From: Streptomyces sp. TRM49041
GTDB lineage: Bacteria; Actinomycetota; Actinomycetes; Streptomycetales; Streptomycetaceae
Length of the DNA: 64,000 nucleotides
Assembly: GCF_008271805.1 (NCBI RefSeq)
Contig: NZ_VSRY01000146.1
Span: forward strand, 1-64,000
Direction: 5' to 3'
Within the stretch, counting starts at the first letter, position 1; each line of letters begins with the position of its first letter. This document shows, piece after piece, positions 1-7,222 of this stretch. The notes under the pieces are model-generated. The model saw nothing but the letters and a program-made list of their open reading frames with translations. It was not told the DNA's origin and ran no database searches. The position numbers were made by a program, and so were the translations under genes.

Positions 1-257
1 GGACTCCGGCTACCAGGGCGCCGGCGGCACCACCCGCACCCCGATCAAACGCCCGCAGGGCAAGGGCCACAACGGCTGGGGAGAAGAAGACGAACTCCGC
101 GATCGCCAAGCTCCGTGCCCCGGTCGAGCGGCCCTTCGCCGCGCTGAAACGCTCGCGGGTCCTCGACCGACTCCGCATCAGCCCCAGCCGGGCCACCACC
201 GCAATCCACGCCGTGTTCGTCATCATGCGCCAGCGAGCATCACTCGCCGGAGGGTAG
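1..257 (+). pseudogene. IS5-family transposase, C-terminal remnant with a frame break
   Basis: The translation from base 2 reads DSGYQGAGG...RTPIKRPQGKGHN and then continues in a different frame (+1 shift near 83-90) as an open stretch containing APVERPFAALKRSRVLDRLR, ending at TAG 255-257. These are the last DDE block and C-terminal helix of IS5-type (DDE_Tnp_4) transposases common in Streptomyces. The 5' part lies outside the window. Some IS5-group elements make their transposase by programmed frameshifting, but this break lies far downstream of the usual site, so I treat the copy as inactive. Family call is from motif recognition only. Confidence 0.7.
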
Positions 258-585
258 ATCGGAAATGCTCAGTGAGGTTTTCTCAGCGAGATGATCTCTG
301 CGGGGCCGCAGCGATCGGCAGCGTCGCTGGCGGTGCGGCACCCGGGCCGCGGACAGACATGAAGCCCCTGGTGGGCGTTGCCTTTCGGCTGGAGGACCGC
401 AGGCGTGTCGCGCGCGGCCGTCATGCAGCCGGGAGTCCACCGATGAACATCCGTCGCCTGATCGGGCAAGGAGCCCGTCGCCATCAGGGCCGTTGGCCGA
501 GAGACGGGTGGATGCAGCCTGTCTGTCGGGCAGCAGTCTTCTTTACGTCGTGTATCGGTTCACTGCTATGGGCAAAGACGAGGCC
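258..585. other. Gap: insertion-sequence right end and leader of the HD gene
   Basis: No gene is supported here. The sequence CTCAGTGAGGTTTTCTCAG at about 267-285 may belong to the right end of the insertion sequence, but its partner end is outside the window. Open frames on both strands are short arginine- and proline-rich strings of the kind GC-rich non-coding DNA gives. Confidence 0.35.
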
Positions 586-1149
586 ATGAACGAGTCGATG
601 GTGGAGTGGTCCCGGCGTGTGGGGCAAGCGGAGCTGTCGGTTGAGCTTCCGCGTCGGTGGGCGCATTCGCATGGGGTCGCCGGGCGTGCGGCTGGGCTTG
701 GGCGCGTCCTCGGAGAGGATGCTGACCTGCTGGTTGCCGCCGCCACGCTGCATGACGTGGGCTATACGCCCCGGCTGGCTGCGACAGGATTCCACCCGCT
801 CGACGGGGCACGGTTCCTTCGTGATGAGCACCGGGCCGATGAGCGGTTGGTGCGGCTCGTGGCGAACCACTCCTTCGCGTTGCTGGAGGCCGAGGAGCGT
901 GGGCTTCGCGAGGTGCTGGAGGCGGAGTTTCCGTTGGTGGAGGAGCCGCTGCTGGTGGATGCGCTCGTGTACTGCGACATGACGACGACGCCCGACGGTA
1001 CGCGTACCACCGCACAGGACCGGGTCGCGGAGATTCTGGGGCGCTACGGGGCCGACAGCGTTGTGGGGCGGTTCATCCGTCGGGCTTCGCCGGAGATCTT
1101 CGCCGCGGTGGAGCGGGTGGAGGCGGCGTTGGCAGGTCAGCCGAGGTAG
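586..1149 (+). CDS. HD-domain phosphohydrolase
   Basis: A protein of about 187 residues with an HD-type metal site: an SHGVAG histidine early on, then the diagnostic pair in TLHDVGYTP, followed by helices that include VANHSFAL. HD proteins hydrolyse phosphate esters, often nucleotides. The open frame extends upstream to ATG 568, but the family pattern (WSRRVGQAELSVELPRRWAH) begins just after ATG 586, so I prefer that start; neither has a strong ribosome site. It converges with the NUDIX gene, with 13 bases of overlap at the 3' ends. The HD/NUDIX/XRE grouping suggests a role in nucleotide clean-up, but the substrate is unknown. Confidence 0.75.
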   Translation: MNESMVEWSRRVGQAELSVELPRRWAHSHGVAGRAAGLGRVLGEDADLLVAAATLHDVGYTPRLAATGFHPLDGARFLRDEHRADERLVRLVANHSFALLEAEERGLREVLEAEFPLVEEPLLVDALVYCDMTTTPDGTRTTAQDRVAEILGRYGADSVVGRFIRRASPEIFAAVERVEAALAGQPR

Positions 1150-1604
1150 GGGTAGGTGCCGGCGAGGTAGTCGCCGATCTGCTGGCGCATGCTGGGGTGG
1201 ATGTCGTACCTGTCCAGGTCGGCGGGCTGGACGAAGCGGACGCCGTCGGCTTCGTCGTTGATGGTGGGCCGCCCGCCGACGGAGCGGCCGATGTAGGTGT
1301 TCTCGTACTGCTGGCGGATCTCGCCGTCGGTGTAGGCGACGATGTGGTTCGGGTTGGTGTAGACGCCGAGGAAACCGGTGATCTCGGCGACGATGCCGGT
1401 CTCCTCCAGGCATTCGCGTACGGCGCACTCGGCGGCGGTCTCGCCGATGTCCTGGGCACCGCCGGGAAGGGCCCACTGGCCGGTGTCGCGGCGGCGCTGG
1501 AGGAGGATGGCGCCGCTGTCGTCGACGACGAGCAGGTTGCTGGCCGGGATGAGGGTGTTCGCCTTGGGGGCATCGGGGTCGTTGTAGTACTCAGTCCTGC
1601 CCAT
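1137..1604 (-). CDS. NUDIX hydrolase
   Basis: The predicted 155-residue protein carries a full Nudix box: GGAQDIGETAAECAVRECLE followed by ETGI, matching Gx5Ex7REuxEExGu with the metal-binding glutamates present. It should cleave a nucleoside diphosphate linked to another moiety; substrate is not readable from sequence. I start at MGRTEYYND (ATG 1602-1604) because residues upstream in the open frame are low-complexity and the regulator gene overlaps there. The 14-base overlap with the upstream regulator implies co-transcription and translational coupling. Confidence 0.88.
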   Translation of the reverse strand: MGRTEYYNDPDAPKANTLIPASNLLVVDDSGAILLQRRRDTGQWALPGGAQDIGETAAECAVRECLEETGIVAEITGFLGVYTNPNHIVAYTDGEIRQQYENTYIGRSVGGRPTINDEADGVRFVQPADLDRYDIHPSMRQQIGDYLAGTYPYLG

Positions 1605-2373
1605 GCGTGGCGGTCCCCTCCTGGTCGGGTGTCCAGGGCCGCGCGCCGGCCCAGACTGCGTCGAAACTTTGAGCGTAGTTGTCGAACCAGCCGGCGACAT
1701 CCACCCGCCGGAGGTGCAACAACGGGTTGGCACTGGCTGGTTGCCCCCACACATGCGGGTTCACCAGCAGATTGTCGTCGTAGCGGAAGAGGGAGTTATA
1801 GAGAGTGCTGTCGTGGAGCCTCACCTCGCATCCGGCCTCGGACAGCAGCGGCCGGTAGTACGTGAGGGAGGCGCGGATCTTGGCGGCGAGCGTGTCGCCG
1901 ATGCCTTCCTCGCGGCCCCGGAGGGCGGCGGCCTGGCCGGTCGGGTTGCCGAAGCAGAGGCGGACTTGGACACCACCGGCCGCGCGCTCGGCGAGCATCT
2001 TGGCGACGTGCGGGTTGGTCTGGGCGAAGAACGTGCCGGAAAGGACCAGGACGTCGATCTGCCGCCGTGCGCCTTGGATCAGGGCGAGCCATGTGTCGCG
2101 GGGGACGCTGGCCCGGTTCTGGTAGGTCCCGACGATCTCGGTGCCTAACCCGGTGCCGGACCGTCCGCCGCGGGAGGGCGGTGTCGGCCAGAGGAATGTC
2201 TCCTCGACCCGTAGGTGCTGAGCGGCACGGAAGCGGTGCCGCGGATGGGGTACGCGTCCGCCGAGCCAGCGGCTGACGGTTTTCGGGTCTACCTCACAGG
2301 CTTCGGCGAGCGATTCGGGAGTTACGCCACGCTGGGCGAGTACGGAGTGAAGTCGCTCGTTCACAGAGGTCAT
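1591..2373 (-). CDS. XRE-type regulator with PLD-like C-terminal domain
   Basis: The N-terminal 60 residues form an XRE helix-turn-helix (LAEACEVDPKTVSRWLGG). The remaining 200 residues look like the phospholipase-D-like domain found in many Streptomyces XRE proteins: a LVLSGTFFAQTNP strand and a C-terminal HDSTLYNSLFRYDDNLLVN segment. No canonical HxKx4D motif is visible, so the domain is probably a sensor or a divergent enzyme. Start chosen at MTSVNERLHS (ATG 2371-2373), where homologues usually begin. It overlaps the NUDIX gene by 14 bases and is likely the first gene of a two-gene operon, divergent from the HAD gene. Confidence 0.8.
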   Translation of the reverse strand: MTSVNERLHSVLAQRGVTPESLAEACEVDPKTVSRWLGGRVPHPRHRFRAAQHLRVEETFLWPTPPSRGGRSGTGLGTEIVGTYQNRASVPRDTWLALIQGARRQIDVLVLSGTFFAQTNPHVAKMLAERAAGGVQVRLCFGNPTGQAAALRGREEGIGDTLAAKIRASLTYYRPLLSEAGCEVRLHDSTLYNSLFRYDDNLLVNPHVWGQPASANPLLHLRRVDVAGWFDNYAQSFDAVWAGARPWTPDQEGTATHGQD

Positions 2374-2462
2374 ACAAGCCCAGTCGGGCGATGACGAGCA
2401 AGGACGTTGTGGGACGTTCACGGGCCGGCGGACGGCTGGACAGTGGTGCTTACGCTGGCGGT

Positions 2463-3155
2463 ATGCACCTCATCGTCCTGTGGGACATCGACCACACACT
2501 GATTGACAACGCGGGGGTGAGCAAGGAGATCTACGCCGCTGCGTTCACGGCACTCGCCGGCTTCTCGCCTGCCCGGGCGGCGCGGACCGAGGGACGCACC
2601 GATCGCTCGATCATGAGGGACATGTTCCTTCGGCACGGCGTGCCCGAGCCGGGCTGGAGGGATGTCGAGGCGGCCCTTGCCCAGGCAGGGCGGGAGAGGT
2701 TCGGGGAGCTTCAGAGGCGAGGCATGGCTCTCCCCGGTGCACGGGACGCGCTCAAGAGGGTGGCCGGGCAGGACACTTGGGTGTCCTCGGTATTGACGGG
2801 CAACATCGCGCCGAACGCTCAGGTCAAGCTGGGCGCGTTCGACCTCGACTCCCTGGTGGATCTCACCGTAGGCGCTTATGGGGCCGATGCCCTCCAGCGG
2901 CCCGACCTCGTAGGCGTATCGCGCGAGCGGATTCGCCGCAGGTACGGGGTAGGGGAGGACGTGCCCGTCGTCCTGGTGGGCGACACGCCGCGAGACGTCG
3001 AAGCGGCATTGGCGACGGGTTGCCAGGTCGTCGCGGTCGCCTCGGGAATTCACAGCAGGGACGAGCTGTCTGCCGCCGGTGCGCCGGTCGTGCTGCCGGA
3101 CCTGTCGGACACGGCGGAACTCCTGGTCCACCTGGCAAAGGCAGCTGTGAGCTGA
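2463..3155 (+). CDS. HAD-superfamily hydrolase (phosphoglycolate phosphatase-like)
   Basis: A 230-residue protein with the HAD motifs in order: WDIDHTLID (nucleophile and acid aspartates, DxDxT), LTGN (motif II threonine), and GDTPRDVEAALATG (motif IV). The cap region lies between motifs I and II, as in PGP/beta-phosphoglucomutase-type phosphatases. ATG 2463 is used because MHLIVLWDIDHT places motif I at the N-terminus. It precedes the radical SAM operon by 108 bases and may be transcribed separately. Substrate unknown. Confidence 0.88.
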   Translation: MHLIVLWDIDHTLIDNAGVSKEIYAAAFTALAGFSPARAARTEGRTDRSIMRDMFLRHGVPEPGWRDVEAALAQAGRERFGELQRRGMALPGARDALKRVAGQDTWVSSVLTGNIAPNAQVKLGAFDLDSLVDLTVGAYGADALQRPDLVGVSRERIRRRYGVGEDVPVVLVGDTPRDVEAALATGCQVVAVASGIHSRDELSAAGAPVVLPDLSDTAELLVHLAKAAVS

Positions 3156-3263
3156 AAACGTCCCAGGACGTCCTCGTACCGTCCGATTACGTGGTGATGG
3201 TGTCCGCCCTCATCCCGACACCATCGGGTTCTCCCCACCAGACAACTGGCTCAGGAGGCCCAC

Positions 3264-4166
3264 ATGATCCGGGACGTCACCGGCATCCGCAGGATTCGGA
3301 TGCTGTACCTGCAGCTTCTGTACCGCTGCAACTTCAACTGCCTGCACTGCTTCCACGGCAAGCGCCTGAAGCAGGGCGACGCGTTCAGCGCCGACGAGGC
3401 GATCAACCTCATCCGGCTCATGCACGACCAGTACGGCACGGAGGCGGTGACTCTGCTCGGTGGCGAGCCCTTCCTCCACCGGGACCTGCCGCAGATCGTC
3501 CAGTACGCCAGGCAGGAGCTGGGCATGCAGGTCGAGATCTGCACCAACGGCTACCGCATCGAGAGCCACCTCACCGAGGTCGCCCCCTACCTCGACCTGC
3601 TGCGCGTCTCGCTGGAGGGGCTCGGGGAGACCAACGACGCCATCCGCAGGTCCGGTAGCTACCTCGCCGCCCTCAGCACCCTGAACCTCGCTCGCGACCT
3701 CGGCGTCATGACCGGCGCAACGATGACCGTGACCTCCCAGAACATCGACGAGGTCCTTCCCCTGGCCCGCACCATGCAGCGGTTCGGCGTCCGCCAGCTC
3801 AAGCTCCACTGCCTCCGCCCGGTCGGCAACGCCGCCGAACACCCCGAGCTGCAGGTCACCGAGCCAACCGCCTACACGCGCCTCCGCGAGGATCTCCAGC
3901 AGGCAGGGCTCGCCATCGAGGTGATCGTCGACAAGGACCTGTCCGAGAACGGCGCCCCGGAAATCTGCGCCCCGACCGACGGCCCGCGCGAGATCGACCG
4001 CATCGAGGCCGACCCCCGGGGAGCCCTGACCATGTCCTGCAAGGCCGTGGGCAAGGACTCGCACGCCTTCTGGTACGAGAAGACCGCGAACCGCATCGTC
4101 CACCAGCCCTCCGCCACCGACGAGCTCACCCTCGCCGTGCCGGACGTGGTGTACGCCCGTGCCTGA
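3264..4166 (+). CDS. Radical SAM enzyme
   Basis: A 300-residue protein with the cluster-binding motif CNFNCLHC (Cys 22, 26, 29), the glycine-rich GGEPFLHRD and a TNGYRI strand, all normal for a radical SAM barrel. Three further cysteines (LHCLRP, EICAPTDG, LTMSCKAVG) in the last third resemble a shortened SPASM/auxiliary cluster region. AGGAGG sits just before ATG 3264. It is the first gene of a tight operon with a P-loop kinase-like protein, a methyltransferase and a CYTH protein, so it probably modifies a small molecule or nucleotide made by that set. The reaction is not known to me. Confidence 0.88.
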   Translation: MIRDVTGIRRIRMLYLQLLYRCNFNCLHCFHGKRLKQGDAFSADEAINLIRLMHDQYGTEAVTLLGGEPFLHRDLPQIVQYARQELGMQVEICTNGYRIESHLTEVAPYLDLLRVSLEGLGETNDAIRRSGSYLAALSTLNLARDLGVMTGATMTVTSQNIDEVLPLARTMQRFGVRQLKLHCLRPVGNAAEHPELQVTEPTAYTRLREDLQQAGLAIEVIVDKDLSENGAPEICAPTDGPREIDRIEADPRGALTMSCKAVGKDSHAFWYEKTANRIVHQPSATDELTLAVPDVVYARA

Positions 4167-4797
4167 TCGACCACTGTTCGAAAGCCTCGAAGGACTCCGC
4201 GGGACCGGCAAGTCGACCATGGCGCCGATGCTCGCCGCAGTGCGGGGAGCCGTACTGGTCCCCACCGTGCCCCTCTTCTACCAGGCCCTGAGACGACAGG
4301 TGGACACGCGGGAGAACATCGAGGCCCGCATGTGCTTCTACCTCTCGGCCCTCTTCACCGCCGCCGAGGAGATCCGGCGCTACCTGACCGCCGACATCCC
4401 CGTCGTTGTGGAGAGCTACTTCCCCAGGTGCATCGCCAACCACCGGGCCTTCGGGGCCCGGCTCGGTGTCACGCTCCCGGCCGACCTACCGCAACCCACC
4501 ACGTACCACCTGCTGTGCGCGGAGGACGAACGGCAGCGGCGGCTCAGCGAGAGGTCCAAGCCCGCCAGCCGGTGGGACGCCCTCAGCGAGGAAGCGGCGG
4601 ACCGGATCACCGAGGCGTACAGCGAGTTCCCCATGCACCAGGTGGACACCACGGGCCTCGCACCGGACCGCGTCCTTGAAGCCATCCTCACCATCGAAAA
4701 GGAAGGACACCACCGTGCAGACGCAGAGCCTGTGGGAGCACACCCTCACGTTCTTCCCCCAGTTCCTCGCCGCCCTGAAAGAGCACGCCTCCGGTAG
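4159..4797 (+). CDS. P-loop nucleoside/thymidylate kinase-like protein
   Basis: The protein opens with FESLEGLRGTGKSTMAPML, a Walker A loop (Gly12 to Ser19) in the setting typical of thymidylate kinase-like enzymes. A long helical region follows, with PVVVESYFPRCIANH as the likely DRY/DRx-type segment and a possible lid around ERQRRLSERSKP. It overlaps the radical SAM gene by 8 bases. Its last 28 codons overlap the next gene in another frame (4715-4797), so the C-terminus may be read through or simply overlapping. The phosphoryl acceptor is unknown; the neighbours point to a nucleoside-like intermediate. Confidence 0.72.
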   Translation: MPDRPLFESLEGLRGTGKSTMAPMLAAVRGAVLVPTVPLFYQALRRQVDTRENIEARMCFYLSALFTAAEEIRRYLTADIPVVVESYFPRCIANHRAFGARLGVTLPADLPQPTTYHLLCAEDERQRRLSERSKPASRWDALSEEAADRITEAYSEFPMHQVDTTGLAPDRVLEAILTIEKEGHHRADAEPVGAHPHVLPPVPRRPERARLR

Positions 4798-5362
4798 GGC
4801 GACGGTCGCCGTCATCGGCGCGAGCGAGGGCAAGTTCGTCCTGCCGCTCGCAGCCGCCGGCCACCGCGTCATCGCCATCGAGAAGGACCCGTTCGCCCTG
4901 CACGGCGGGGAGGTCAGCCTTCCGGGTGACACCACGGCCCACGCCCTCGGCCTGACCGATCGCCTCAAGCGCGAAGACCTCGACAACCAAGTACAGGTCA
5001 TCGAGCAGGACTTCCTGCGGGCCGACCTTCCCGAGGCGCGCTGCGACGCCGTCTGGACGAGCTGTTCCTGGCACTACAGTGCCAATCACCACACCCCGCT
5101 CGCCGACTTCGTCACGCGCATGCAGTCACTCGTACGTGTCGGCGGCCTGTTCGGCGCGGAGTTCATGATGCCCGTCGAACGGCGCCACCACCTGATCGAG
5201 CACTACACGTCCCCAGAGAATCTCGGCGGCAGCTTCACGGCCGGCTGGAACGTCCTGCTCACGCTGCGAACCAGCCAGTTCACCGAACGCCCCCACATCG
5301 GCCAGCCCCACGACCACACGCACCGCATGGGCCTGCTGCTCGCGGCCCGCACCGGCAAGTAA
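4715..5362 (+). CDS. Class I SAM-dependent methyltransferase
   Basis: About 215 residues with a Rossmann motif I (VAVIGASEGKFVLPLAAAG) followed by an acidic end of strand 2 (RVIAIEKDP), then EQDFLRADLPEARCDAVWTSCSWHY at the motif IV position. I start at GTG 4715 because AAGGAAGGAC lies 7-15 bases upstream and motif I then falls at a normal distance from the N-terminus. The gene overlaps the 3' end of the kinase gene by 83 bases in a different frame, an unusually long overlap. Target unknown. Confidence 0.75.
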   Translation: MQTQSLWEHTLTFFPQFLAALKEHASGRATVAVIGASEGKFVLPLAAAGHRVIAIEKDPFALHGGEVSLPGDTTAHALGLTDRLKREDLDNQVQVIEQDFLRADLPEARCDAVWTSCSWHYSANHHTPLADFVTRMQSLVRVGGLFGAEFMMPVERRHHLIEHYTSPENLGGSFTAGWNVLLTLRTSQFTERPHIGQPHDHTHRMGLLLAARTGK

Positions 5363-5385
5363 CCGCCACCTCAAGGAAGAGGACT

Positions 5386-5973
5386 ATGAAGCACGAATAC
5401 GAGGCCAAGTTCCTGTCCGTGGACGTCGCCGCGCTCCAGGCCAAGCTCGCCGCACTGGGAGCCACCCAGACCTTCCCCCGCACCCTGCTCACGCGCAAGA
5501 TCTTCGAGAACGACGCCCTCGACAACGGCCAGTGGATCCGCCTCCGCGACGAGGGCACCCGCTCCACGCTCACCCTCAAGCAGGTCACCGACTCGACCAC
5601 CATCGACGGCACCACCGAGATCGAGACCGAGGTCACCGACCTGCACGCGATGGCGGACATCCTCCGGCGCATCGGCCTGCGCGAGGTGCGGTACCAGGAG
5701 AACTACCGCGAGGAGTGGCACCTCGGCGAGGTGGCGTTCGACTTCGACACCTGGCCCGACCTCCCCACGTTCGTCGAGATCGAAGGCCCCGACGAGGCGT
5801 CGGTCCGCAAGGCCGCCGCCCTGCTCGACCTCGACTACACCGAGGCCAGGTTCGGCAGCGTCGACGAGATCTACAAGAGCGAGGCCGGCCGCGACATTCT
5901 CGCCGAGCCCACCCTCCTCTTCGCCGAAGCGGAGAAGAAGGAGACGAGCCCCGCGACCGTCGAGGCCCGGTGA
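5386..5973 (+). CDS. CYTH-domain phosphohydrolase (CyaB/ThTPase-like)
   Basis: A 195-residue protein with the CYTH signature ExExK at residues 4-8 (EYEAK). The charged beta-strand pattern of the tunnel follows: WIRLRDEG, STLTLKQV, TEIETEV, FDTWPDLPTFVEIEGP. CYTH enzymes act on triphosphates (adenylate cyclase class IV, thiamine triphosphatase, tripolyphosphatase). AAGGAAGAGG precedes ATG 5386. With kinase, methyltransferase and radical SAM partners it may process a phosphorylated intermediate; this is inference. It ends with a GTGA overlap into the next small gene. Confidence 0.88.
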   Translation: MKHEYEAKFLSVDVAALQAKLAALGATQTFPRTLLTRKIFENDALDNGQWIRLRDEGTRSTLTLKQVTDSTTIDGTTEIETEVTDLHAMADILRRIGLREVRYQENYREEWHLGEVAFDFDTWPDLPTFVEIEGPDEASVRKAAALLDLDYTEARFGSVDEIYKSEAGRDILAEPTLLFAEAEKKETSPATVEAR

Positions 5974-6362
5974 CCCCAGGGGCAGGAGCGGCGCTCACCC
6001 GGCTTGCCCTGCCGCCGCGGGTGATTCCCGGAATCGCCGAGTTCGCCCGCGGTGGTCTCCCCGCTCCAGCGGCGACGGACGACAGCAGCGAGTGGGTGGA
6101 TGGCTTCTGCTGGCTCTACTGCGGTCAACGCTGGACACGCGTCCTCTGGATCGGCCCCGCAAGCGTCGCCGGCGCCCAGGCACCCATGTACGCATGCGGC
6201 CCCTGCATCAAGACGCTGCACGAACTGGTCTGGCAGGCCATCCTCCTCGGCGACGCCCCGGCCGCGCAGAGACGGCAAGAGGAGCCACGCGACACGGAGA
6301 CGCCGGCTACAAGGCGTACCGGCAGGCACCGAGCCCAGGCCAGGATCCCGCGCCGCCGATAG
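5970..6362 (+). CDS. Small CxxC-type protein, unknown function
   Basis: The frame opens with GTG at 5970 overlapping the CYTH stop (GTGA) and runs 130 codons to TAG 6360-6362. FCWLYCGQRW and MYACGPC supply four cysteines in a spacing that could bind one zinc ion, followed by a polar arginine-rich tail. Similar short proteins occur in Streptomyces next to unrelated genes, so no function is assigned. Coupling to the CYTH gene suggests it is expressed as the last gene of the operon. Confidence 0.6.
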   Translation: MTPGAGAALTRLALPPRVIPGIAEFARGGLPAPAATDDSSEWVDGFCWLYCGQRWTRVLWIGPASVAGAQAPMYACGPCIKTLHELVWQAILLGDAPAAQRRQEEPRDTETPATRRTGRHRAQARIPRRR

Positions 6363-6634
6363 CCACCCGCCCCGGACACAGGAGAGGCCACGCGTTCCCT
6401 AGTGACACGAGCCCTGTGTCTGGGGCGGGCCCAAGCCGCGTTCGTCGGCAGGCACAACCAGCGGTACTCAGATGGGGCGCTGATCGCCTATCCCAGTGGT
6501 CAGCGTCTGCCACTCCATGTCGTTTTCCCCGTCGTTTCGGGCGTCGGATCCCCCGTCGCTTCCATGTACGTGCTTGGATGCGACGCCCCACGGGGTGGTA
6601 AAGGTCCAGGTCAGAGCCAGTACGAGCCACTACA

Positions 6635-7120
6635 GTCCGGGGCCGACTGGAGCAGGCCATCAGCGCCATCAGCCAGCGCCAAGCCCGCCTCATCCGCACG
6701 CTCGCCGACGGCACGGGACACGACGACCAGGACGTCGTCTTCGATCCAGAGCAGGAGAAGGAGTTCCGCGACGCCATCCGCCAAGAACATGCGACGCTGG
6801 GCGCACAACGCAAAGCTCGCGTCGATCAGTTGGCCCAACTCAACGCCCTGCCAGCCACCGACGATGCCGTCGACCCCTCAGCCCTGCTGGACGCCCTACC
6901 GCACCTCGACGTCGATCTCTCCCTCGTCCCGCAGGAGATCCAGCGCCGCCTCTACCCCGCGTTCGGTCTGGAGGTCCGCTACAGCCAGCCCTGCGAAGAA
7001 CTCACCCTCCGGGTGACGAGCCCGGGGCACATGGTGGACGGACTGGTGTCCGTCACCCGTGAGCTGGAGCCGTGGAACAAAAAATCGGGCTCCCGCACCG
7101 AAGTGCTGGAACCCGATCAT
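6635..7120 (+). pseudogene. Serine recombinase, C-terminal remnant
   Basis: The frame with codon starts at 6635, 6638 and so on reads EQAISAISQRQARLIRTLAD, then VFDPEQEKEFRDAIRQEH, then DALPHLDVDLSLVPQEIQRR with LYPAFGLEVRY and a final LTLRVTS. This is the helical and beta tail that follows the zinc-ribbon domain of large serine recombinases in actinobacteria. No catalytic domain or start is present upstream (6363-6634 has none), so it is a 5'-truncated fossil. It lies directly beside a tRNA attachment remnant, so the locus may have been used by more than one mobile element. Confidence 0.65.
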
Positions 7121-7178
7121 GGCACTCGGGACAGACAATCGCGGCAAAGCCGACCTGTCCGTTCCCATCTTTCGAGTG

Positions 7179-7222
7179 CCCCCGGCAGGATTCGAACCTG
7201 CGCACACGGCTCCGGAGGCCGT
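7179..7222 (-). other. tRNA-Arg(CCG) 3' half: probable left attachment site of the integrated element
   Basis: On the minus strand the sequence holds a perfect 5-bp anticodon stem (ACGGC/GCCGT) around loop CTCCGGA (anticodon CCG), a short variable loop, and a T-arm GCAGGTTCGAATCCTGC. It ends with the acceptor strand CGGGGGC plus A. The D-arm and 5' acceptor strand are absent at positions above 7222. This is what remains when a tyrosine integrase recombines in the anticodon region and its own attP rebuilds the tRNA at the other end of the element. It implies the element extends rightwards from here and that a complete tRNA-Arg(CCG) sharing these bases marks its far end. Confidence 0.75.
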
